A stretch of 19,645 nucleotides of DNA. It comes from Sphingomonas sp. Its GTDB lineage: Bacteria > Pseudomonadota > Alphaproteobacteria > Sphingomonadales > Sphingomonadaceae. The position numbers and the translations under genes were made by a program. Below, in pieces: positions 14,708-19,645 of the stretch (the stretch's first letter is position 1; each line of letters opens with the position of its first letter). The stretch covers positions 1 to 19,645 of the forward strand of contig JAICXF010000034.1 of the NCBI GenBank assembly GCA_025981625.1, written 5' to 3'. Under the pieces are notes generated by a model. The model did not search any database. It was not told the origin of the DNA and was given only the letters and a program-made list of their open reading frames with translations.

Positions 14708-14730
14708 TCGCCAGCGGCTCGTCAGAGAAT

Positions 14731-14763
14731 ATGCCCCGCCGGAGCGATCCGGCGGGGCATTTT
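14731..14763 (+). terminator. Rho-independent terminator after the Gly/Met-rich gene
   Basis: ATGCCCCGCCGGA (14731-14743) and TCCGGCGGGGCAT (14748-14760) form a perfect 13-base-pair stem with a GCGA loop, followed by TTTT. It lies 24 bases after the plus-strand stop. On the minus strand the stem is followed by ATTCTC, so it may also weakly stop the convergent hydrolase transcript. Confidence 0.93.
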
Positions 14764-14787
14764 CATGGGTCCCGATGCCCGCTCGGG

Positions 14788-15663
14788 TTAGCGCAGGAAC
14801 GCCTCGACTGCCTCGTCGAACCTGGCCGGCTGGTCGAGCATGATGAAATGTTCGCTGTTCTCGACGGGCACGAGCTTGACTCCGGGGAGCGCCTTGTAAG
14901 CTTCGGCATAGAGCCCGGCCGCCATGGCCTTGGTGTCCGGCCCTGACACTGCATAGAGGACGGTGACAGGCGTTCCGGCTAGGCCGGCAAGGTCGGGGCG
15001 CACGTCGGTCGTCGCATCTTCGACGAGCGCCTCGCCGACCGTTTTCGGGTCGGACGCCTTGAGCCACTCGAGGATCTTTGCCTTCCCTGCATCGGTGTTT
15101 GACATATGCGGCGGCACCGCCGGCGGGCTGGCGCCGCTAACCAGTGCTGCGCGCATCTGCTCGACCACCGGCCGCACTGCGTCGGGTGTCGCACCCGGAC
15201 CGAACAGCATCCCATAGAACGGAAGCGAGTCGACGATGAGCAGTCTGCCGGCGGCATCGGGGTGCCGCCTCGCGAGCATCATCGCCATCAGCCCGCCCAT
15301 CGAATGGCCGATCACCGCGGGCTTTTGAATATGGTTCGCGGCAAGCCAGCCGGCGAGCTCGTCGACGACCCCGGGAAGCAGGCCGTCGAGGGCTCCGGTT
15401 TCAGCCGAAGCGCCGGCAAAGCCGTTCACCTGCACCAGGATCAGGCGGTGATTGCCGCCGATCTTCGCGGCAACGTCGTCGAACACTGCCGGCGGCGAGG
15501 CGAGGCCGGGGATGAGCACGACGGCGGGTCCTGTGCCGACGCTTCGAATGGTGATCCGGCTGAGCCGCTGTTCGGACGTTGGCGGAGCGGCGTGGGCCGG
15601 AGCGGTCCAGTCGAGCGTCGTCGCAAGCAGCAGGGACATGGCGATTGCGCAGGTGCGAGTCAT
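14788..15663 (-). CDS. Exported alpha/beta hydrolase
   Basis: The 291-residue product begins with a signal peptide (MTRTCAIAMSLLLATTLDWTAPAHA) and then has a standard alpha/beta hydrolase fold: VVLIPGLASPPAVFDDVA (48-65), the nucleophile elbow GHSMGG (119-124, Ser121) and the base His272 in NSEHFIMLDQP. A helical cap lies at about 145-220. The SD AGGAGA stands eight bases before the ATG at 15663. It is 29 bases after the HTH regulator stop, so it is probably the last gene of the membrane protein/regulator operon. Export points to a periplasmic esterase or similar activity; the substrate is not predictable. The gene converges on the Gly/Met-rich gene and the terminator between them. Confidence 0.88.
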   Translation of the reverse strand: MTRTCAIAMSLLLATTLDWTAPAHAAPPTSEQRLSRITIRSVGTGPAVVLIPGLASPPAVFDDVAAKIGGNHRLILVQVNGFAGASAETGALDGLLPGVVDELAGWLAANHIQKPAVIGHSMGGLMAMMLARRHPDAAGRLLIVDSLPFYGMLFGPGATPDAVRPVVEQMRAALVSGASPPAVPPHMSNTDAGKAKILEWLKASDPKTVGEALVEDATTDVRPDLAGLAGTPVTVLYAVSGPDTKAMAAGLYAEAYKALPGVKLVPVENSEHFIMLDQPARFDEAVEAFLR

Positions 15664-15692
15664 GCTTTTCTCCTGTTTTTCGAAATCGAAGT

Positions 15693-15908
15693 TCAGATTG
15701 CGCGCGAGCGATGGCGCGACGGCGAGACGAAGATGTCCTCGATCGGGCGATCGAACAGCTCGGCGATGCGGAAGGCGAGCGGAAGCGACGGGTCATACTT
15801 GCCGGTCTCGATGGCGTTGACGCTCTGGCGCGACACGTCGAGCCGCTCGGCAAGGTCCTGCTGGCTCCACTCGCGCTCGGCACGAAGCACCCGCAGGCGG
15901 TTTTCCAT
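15693..15908 (-). CDS. Small XRE-type helix-turn-helix regulator
   Basis: The 71-residue protein is a single HTH_3 domain: MENRLRVLRAEREWSQQDLAERLDVSRQSVNAIETGKYDPSLPLAFRIAELF in family order, with the recognition helix around VSRQSVNAIE (25-34), and a short tail FVSPSRHRSRAI. The full-length small form is typical of YozG-like regulators, which are commonly paired with a small multi-pass membrane protein. That is the case here: its ATG directly follows the TAG of the membrane protein gene with no spacer. Likely targets are the GTAAAG elements ahead of that operon, which would make it an autoregulator; this is inference. Confidence 0.92.
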   Translation of the reverse strand: MENRLRVLRAEREWSQQDLAERLDVSRQSVNAIETGKYDPSLPLAFRIAELFDRPIEDIFVSPSRHRSRAI

Positions 15909-16490
15909 CTATCGGCCCCTCTGGAACAGCCGGCCGATGCCGAGACCCACCGCCCAGACCGGCACCACCAGATAGGCGTCAAGCCTGGGTGCAAGGTCGA
16001 ACACGTTGAGGAAGCCGTAGAGTGAGCAGGCAACCAGCAGGAAGCCGGTGGCGATCAGCGACTGTTCGACGATGCGCATCCGGAGATATTCGTCGCGCTC
16101 TTCCCGCAGCAGCAGCGCCATGGCGCGGATCATGAGCAGGATCGGCAGTGCAACGGCGATCGCAAGCAGGATGCGCACCGGGGCGGGCGGCGCATAATAA
16201 CTGGCTACCGCCACCCCGAGGAGGAGCAGCCCGACGTAAGCCAGGCTGGCGAGCATCATCCGCCGGTTGTAAGATCGCATCGCGACCGACGCGCAACCGC
16301 TCGCCGCCTGGGCCCGTTCGACCGAGCGAACGAGCGGAACCAGCAGCAGGAACGAAGCGGCGAAGAGGGCGACGCCCGGCCAACCCGGAACGATCCCTGC
16401 CCTGAACAGCGCACCGGTTCCGAAAGCTGCGACAAGATAGGTACCAAGCCACAAACGCGAATTTGCGCGCGGTGAAGTGAAGGCGTCCAT
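15909..16490 (-). CDS. Multi-pass membrane protein paired with the HTH regulator
   Basis: I do not recognise a named function. The 193-residue product has about six hydrophobic segments (near 14-32, 38-56, 79-98, 104-126, 145-164 and 172-188), with a charged loop LLREERDEYLRMRIVEQS (127-144) between the fourth and fifth. This loop resembles the conserved RDE-type motif seen in other membrane proteins next to YozG-like regulators. The ATG at 16490 follows AAGGAC by eight bases; the in-frame ATG at 16508 has no ribosome site. The operon promoter lies just upstream at 16521-16549. The protein may sense a membrane state and influence the regulator, but nothing in the sequence proves that. Confidence 0.85.
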   Translation of the reverse strand: MDAFTSPRANSRLWLGTYLVAAFGTGALFRAGIVPGWPGVALFAASFLLLVPLVRSVERAQAASGCASVAMRSYNRRMMLASLAYVGLLLLGVAVASYYAPPAPVRILLAIAVALPILLMIRAMALLLREERDEYLRMRIVEQSLIATGFLLVACSLYGFLNVFDLAPRLDAYLVVPVWAVGLGIGRLFQRGR

Positions 16491-16511
16491 TGCAAGCGTC
16501 CTTTCCATTGA

Positions 16512-16560
16512 GTAAAGGAAGCTTTACGTGTGAGCGTACGCGGTGTCAAGCGTGCTTTAC
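16512..16560 (-). promoter_or_regulatory. Three GTAAAG elements, likely operator
   Basis: GTAAAG occurs on the minus strand at 16560-16555 and 16527-16522, 33 bases apart (about three helical turns), and in inverted orientation at 16512-16517, giving GTAAAG-N4-CTTTAC around the -10 and start region. The elements flank and overlap the promoter, as expected for a repressor site. The encoded HTH protein is the natural candidate binder. Confidence 0.5.
16521..16549 (-). promoter_or_regulatory. Promoter of the membrane protein/HTH operon
   Basis: On the minus strand a perfect -35 TTGACA (16549-16544) stands 17 bases ahead of TAAAGC (16526-16521), a fair -10. Transcription would start near 16514, about 24 bases before the ATG at 16490. 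The spacing and position are good; the -10 is weak. Confidence 0.6.
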
Positions 16561-16571
16561 GCCGAAATGTA

Positions 16572-17621
16572 TTAAGTCGCCGCCTTCGCCGCCGTGGAGC
16601 AGATGTGGGATAGCGCATTCCATTGCGCGCCAGACAGGGCCGGCCGATATTGCGCTCGCGGGTCGAAGCTTGCGGCGAAGCGGTCTGCCCGGCCCTTGCT
16701 GAGCGGGTGGCTCTGCAGGAACACCGCCCTGCTCGCCAGTTGCCCGTCAGTCTCTTTGCCGAGGCGGGCAAACAGCGCTGCCGTCGGCCGCGGAGAAATG
16801 CCGGCGCGGCGCAGCATCTGAATGGCGTCGGCGTCGGCCTGTGCCTCGTTCTGGCGGGTGTAGCTCAGCGAGACGATCTGTTCGGCGTTCGCCCCGATGT
16901 TGCCGCCCATCATGCGCACCAGCGCGCCGATCCCGAATTCACGGAGCAGCGCCTCGGCGACGTGCCGCCGATGGACGTGCGCGACTTCGTGCGCGAGCAC
17001 GCCGGCGAGCGCATCGGGGTTGGTCTCGGTGATCGCCGGCCTGAACACGACGATGTAGCCGCCGGGAAGCGCGGCGGCGTTGAACACCGGAACATCCAGC
17101 GCCGCGACCTTGATCGCATCGGGCCCCTTGGTCGCTCCGGGAGAGACACGCTCGACCAAGGCTTCGAGCGCGTGCTGTCCATTGGCGTCGCGGCAACGCA
17201 TGTCGCCGAAATCCCCGACGATGCCGCTGCCGACGTTGCGCTCCCAACTCATCGGCACATGCGGGGCGATCCAGTGCGGTGCGAGATAACCCAGCGCCAC
17301 CACCGCCGCGGTCATCGCTCCACCGATCAGAAGGGCGGGGACAAGCCCCACGCGGTCGATCCAGCGGCCGTACTGATCTCCCTTGCCGATCAGTGCCTGC
17401 ACCTGCGGCGCCGCATCAATCGGCAGGATCAGCCGCCAACCCTGCTGGTCACGCCGTCCTAGACGAACGCTGTCGCCGCCCCCGTCGACCCGCTTGAGGG
17501 ACGCCGCGTCGATTTCGTCGGACCATCCGCCAGGCTGCGTCAGGCGCAGCGCGGCAGGTGCGAAATCGACCGTGACATCGTGCGGGTGCCCGCGGATGCC
17601 GTCGTACAGCCGCCCTTCCAT
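16572..17621 (-). CDS. M48-family metalloprotease, membrane-anchored
   Basis: The 349-residue protein has an N-terminal beta-type region (1-80), one clear transmembrane segment (about 93-115, VPALLIGGAMTAAVVALGYLAP) and a zinc metalloprotease domain. The zinc motif is HEVAH (211-215), with the third ligand Glu259 in NEAQADADA, as in M48/BepA-like peptidases. These proteins work in membrane and envelope protein quality control; the protease domain is probably periplasmic here, which is inference. The start at 17621 (MEGRLYDGIRG) gives the cleanest N-terminus; an ATG at 17684 lies inside the previous gene. It follows the DUF898 gene by seven bases, a pairing that repeats in many bacteria. Confidence 0.9.
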   Translation of the reverse strand: MEGRLYDGIRGHPHDVTVDFAPAALRLTQPGGWSDEIDAASLKRVDGGGDSVRLGRRDQQGWRLILPIDAAPQVQALIGKGDQYGRWIDRVGLVPALLIGGAMTAAVVALGYLAPHWIAPHVPMSWERNVGSGIVGDFGDMRCRDANGQHALEALVERVSPGATKGPDAIKVAALDVPVFNAAALPGGYIVVFRPAITETNPDALAGVLAHEVAHVHRRHVAEALLREFGIGALVRMMGGNIGANAEQIVSLSYTRQNEAQADADAIQMLRRAGISPRPTAALFARLGKETDGQLASRAVFLQSHPLSKGRADRFAASFDPRAQYRPALSGAQWNALSHICSTAAKAAT

Positions 17622-17628
17622 CAAGGTG

Positions 17629-18720
17629 TCAGATCGCGCCGACGTCGAATGCGTCCGCGAAGCCTTCCGCCTCGCGCGGCGCATGGGTGGTCGATTGGGT
17701 CAGCGCCGACACGTCGATCACGCCGTAGATGCGCAAATGCCGAACCATGAACGACCAGTTGCGATAGCCCCAATAAGTGACGCCGAACCCCAGCGTGACG
17801 ACGGCGAGCGCGAGGTTGCCAAGAAACAGCCCGAGCCACTGCAGCGTGGTTGCGTCAAAGCTGAACTCCAGATCGCCGATCCGCATCGCCCGCGCCGCCT
17901 GCCGGAAATATTTCGCGTACCAGTTCAACGTCATCAGCGGGATTGCGAGATAGACGAGCAGGAATAGCAGCAGTGCCATCACGCCGAAGCCCGCTCGCCC
18001 GACCGGGTTCGCACCTCCGGCCAGCGCACCCACGCTGCCGAGGGCGATGGCGCCGAGAATGAGGCCGCCGATGGGCACCAGATAGACCAGTGCCCAAGGC
18101 CAACCGAGTCCGTCAGCCTCGAGCTCCGAATCGAACTGCAGCGGGCCGAAGCTCATCTTGTTCCAGCGGGCGTTCCACAGGTGCACGGCCATCCACGGCC
18201 ATGCGATCCACATCGTGATGGCAGCGAGGAAAATGCGGCCGAGGTACTCACCGCCATACGACCAGCCCGGATCGTCGCTGCCGCCTCGAATCCCGTGCCA
18301 ATAGGTCCGCGAGAGGCGGTAGCGAAGCGCCCTGAAACGCGCGAACCCGCCAAGATAGACGATGCCGATCTCGAACAGGAAAATGACTCCGAACGCGGCC
18401 TCTGCCTTGCCCCTGGCGACCAGCGCTGGGAGCAGGAACTGGATGAAAAGGAAGAACGGGGCCAGCACGCAGATCACGATCAGGAAGCCGAAGAACATCT
18501 CCTTCCCGGTCCCCGTCCACTCCAGCGTGTCGTCGATGAACACGGTGCGCGACCACAGGTAGCGCCGCTGACGCGCGGCCGCCCAGAAGCGATAGATGCC
18601 GAGCGTGCAGATCATCAGCAGCGCGTTGGTCACTGCGATCGGCAGATATTCGCGCCAACTTCCGGTAAACCGAATTCCGCGGCTTTCGTCCGCGGCACCA
18701 GCCGACGTCACAGCGTCCAT
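17629..18720 (-). CDS. DUF898 (YjgN-like) integral membrane protein
   Basis: The 363-residue product matches the YjgN/DUF898 pattern: an opening FTGSWREYLPIAVTNALLMICTLGIYRFW (about 18-46), the WSRTVFIDDTLEWTGTGKEMFFGF unit (56-79), GLGWPWAL and a repeated later half with NWYAKYF and RIGDLEFSFDAT. About seven to eight hydrophobic segments are visible and two internal halves look related. The function of the family is unknown. Its operon partner is the M48 protease seven bases downstream, which suggests a common envelope role. The start at 18720 is the first sensible ATG; the frame stays open further, but that part is antisense to thrS. Confidence 0.9.
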   Translation of the reverse strand: MDAVTSAGAADESRGIRFTGSWREYLPIAVTNALLMICTLGIYRFWAAARQRRYLWSRTVFIDDTLEWTGTGKEMFFGFLIVICVLAPFFLFIQFLLPALVARGKAEAAFGVIFLFEIGIVYLGGFARFRALRYRLSRTYWHGIRGGSDDPGWSYGGEYLGRIFLAAITMWIAWPWMAVHLWNARWNKMSFGPLQFDSELEADGLGWPWALVYLVPIGGLILGAIALGSVGALAGGANPVGRAGFGVMALLLFLLVYLAIPLMTLNWYAKYFRQAARAMRIGDLEFSFDATTLQWLGLFLGNLALAVVTLGFGVTYWGYRNWSFMVRHLRIYGVIDVSALTQSTTHAPREAEGFADAFDVGAI

Positions 18721-18801
18721 GTCCGTTTTCCCCCGTGCTCCCCAAGCGATCAGGAAGCTGCAATGGAATGCGGTCCCTGGCAATAGTCCACCGCCGGGCG
18801 G

Positions 18802-18830
18802 TTGAGGGCAGTGTCCCGGCTCGCTACATG
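18802..18830 (+). promoter_or_regulatory. Weak candidate promoter for thrS
   Basis: TTGAGG (18802-18807) is 17 bases before TACATG (18825-18830). If used, transcription would begin about 18837, only two bases before the thrS ATG, so the mRNA would be almost leaderless; no ribosome site is seen before the ATG, which agrees. The match is weak. Confidence 0.3.
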
Positions 18831-18838
18831 CGGCAGCA

Positions 18839-19645
18839 ATGACCAAAATGTTCAAGATCGCGCTTCCCGACGGCTCGGTTCGGGAGATGCCGGAAGGCTC
18901 GACGCCGGCCGATGTCGCCGGGGCCATCGGGCCGGGCCTCGCCAAGGCGGCGCTTGCGGCGCGGATCAACGGCGAAGTGCGGGACATCATGCGGCCCTTC
19001 GAGCATGATTCGAGCCTCGCGCTGATCACCTCGCGGGACGAGAAGGATGCGTTGGAATTGGTCCGGCACGACTTCGCGCATATTCTCGCCGAAGCGGTGC
19101 AGAACCTCTTTCCGGGCACGCAAATCACCTTCGGCCCGGCGACCGAGGACGGCTTTTATTACGACTTCGCGCCGACCGCTGAGCACGGGCCGTTCACCGA
19201 GGAGGAACTGCCGGCGATCGAGGAGGAGATGCGGCGCATCATCGCCGCCGACAAGCCGCTGGTGCGCGAGGTCTGGACCCGCGAGCAGGTGCGCGATTTC
19301 TTCGACAGGTCCGGAGAGGCGTTCAAGGCCGAATGGGTGATGGAGCTGCCCGAGGGCGAGCCGATCACCATGTACCGTTCGGGCAGCAGTGAAGGCGCGT
19401 GGATGGACCTGTGCCGCGGGCCGCACCTCGCCTCGACCGGCAAGCTCGATCCGCAAGCGTTCAAGCTGACGCGCGTCTCGGGCGCTTACTGGCGCGGCAA
19501 TCCCAAGAACCCGATGCTGAGCCGGATCTACGGAACGGCGTGGCTGAACAAGAAGCAGCTCGATGCCTATCTCGTCCGGCTCGAGGAAGCGGGCAAGCGC
19601 GACCACCGCAAGATCGGCGCGGAGATGGACCTCTTCCACCTCCAG
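18839..19645 (+). CDS. thrS: Threonyl-tRNA synthetase (N-terminal part)
   Basis: ThrRS charges tRNA-Thr and hydrolyses mischarged Ser-tRNA-Thr. The visible 269 residues hold the TGS domain (about 5-67, FKIALPDGSVREMPEGST) and the editing domain with its two metal-type motifs HDFAH (77-81) and CRGPH (192-196), plus FGPATEDGFYYDF (98-110). The start of the catalytic domain is reached (RKIGAEMDLFHLQ), and the rest, about 370 residues, runs off the right edge. An in-frame ATG at 18848 is an alternative start. No ribosome site precedes either. The gene is divergent from the DUF898 gene. Confidence 0.96.
   Translation, partial: MTKMFKIALPDGSVREMPEGSTPADVAGAIGPGLAKAALAARINGEVRDIMRPFEHDSSLALITSRDEKDALELVRHDFAHILAEAVQNLFPGTQITFGPATEDGFYYDFAPTAEHGPFTEEELPAIEEEMRRIIAADKPLVREVWTREQVRDFFDRSGEAFKAEWVMELPEGEPITMYRSGSSEGAWMDLCRGPHLASTGKLDPQAFKLTRVSGAYWRGNPKNPMLSRIYGTAWLNKKQLDAYLVRLEEAGKRDHRKIGAEMDLFHLQ

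Overview
The window is gene-dense, GC-rich bacterial chromosome with short intergenic gaps, many 4-base start/stop overlaps and no tRNA, rRNA, CRISPR array, insertion sequence or phage gene. The protein families, the SUF operon order (Rrf2 regulator then sufB) and small CCGG-stem palindromic repeats suggest an alphaproteobacterium, most likely of the Sphingomonadales. This is inference; no marker RNA is present. The largest stretch without a gene is about 200 bases (13585-13783).

Layout. 1-1216 (minus): start of a SUF iron-sulfur assembly operon, with an Rrf2/IscR-type regulator followed by sufB, which runs off the left edge. 1271-1345: a paired palindromic repeat. 1357-5919 (plus): pyrD, a secreted gamma-glutamyltranspeptidase and a long-chain acyl-CoA synthetase in one tight run. 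5916-8589 (minus): a glyoxalase cluster (gloA, a nitronate monooxygenase-like flavoprotein, gloB) and a small lipoprotein. 8701-9447 (plus): a SIMPL-domain protein. 9432-12465 (minus): a secreted GH51 arabinofuranosidase, an ABHD10-like hydrolase and a TPR protein with a TTG start. 12619-13584 (plus): an aldo/keto reductase. 13784-14707 (plus): a secreted Gly/Met-rich protein with an internally duplicated beta domain, closed by a strong terminator. 14788-16490 (minus): a multi-pass membrane protein, a small HTH regulator and a secreted alpha/beta hydrolase. 16572-18720 (minus): a DUF898 (YjgN-like) membrane protein and an M48 metalloprotease. 18839-19645 (plus): the first part of thrS.

How the genes work together. 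The clearest pathway is methylglyoxal detoxification: GloA makes S-lactoylglutathione and GloB hydrolyses it, with an FMN enzyme between them. The SUF genes form a standard regulated Fe-S operon. The HTH/membrane/hydrolase unit looks self-regulated: a TTGACA-N17-TAAAGC promoter carries three GTAAAG elements. The DUF898-M48 pair looks like a membrane protein plus membrane-anchored protease unit.

I found no convincing new defence or mobile system. The points most worth a second look are the palindromic repeat that has become the C-terminus of the SUF regulator and overlaps the sufB ribosome-binding site, the three-element operator ahead of the HTH operon, the internally duplicated Gly/Met-rich secreted protein, and the altered motifs of the gamma-glutamyltranspeptidase.
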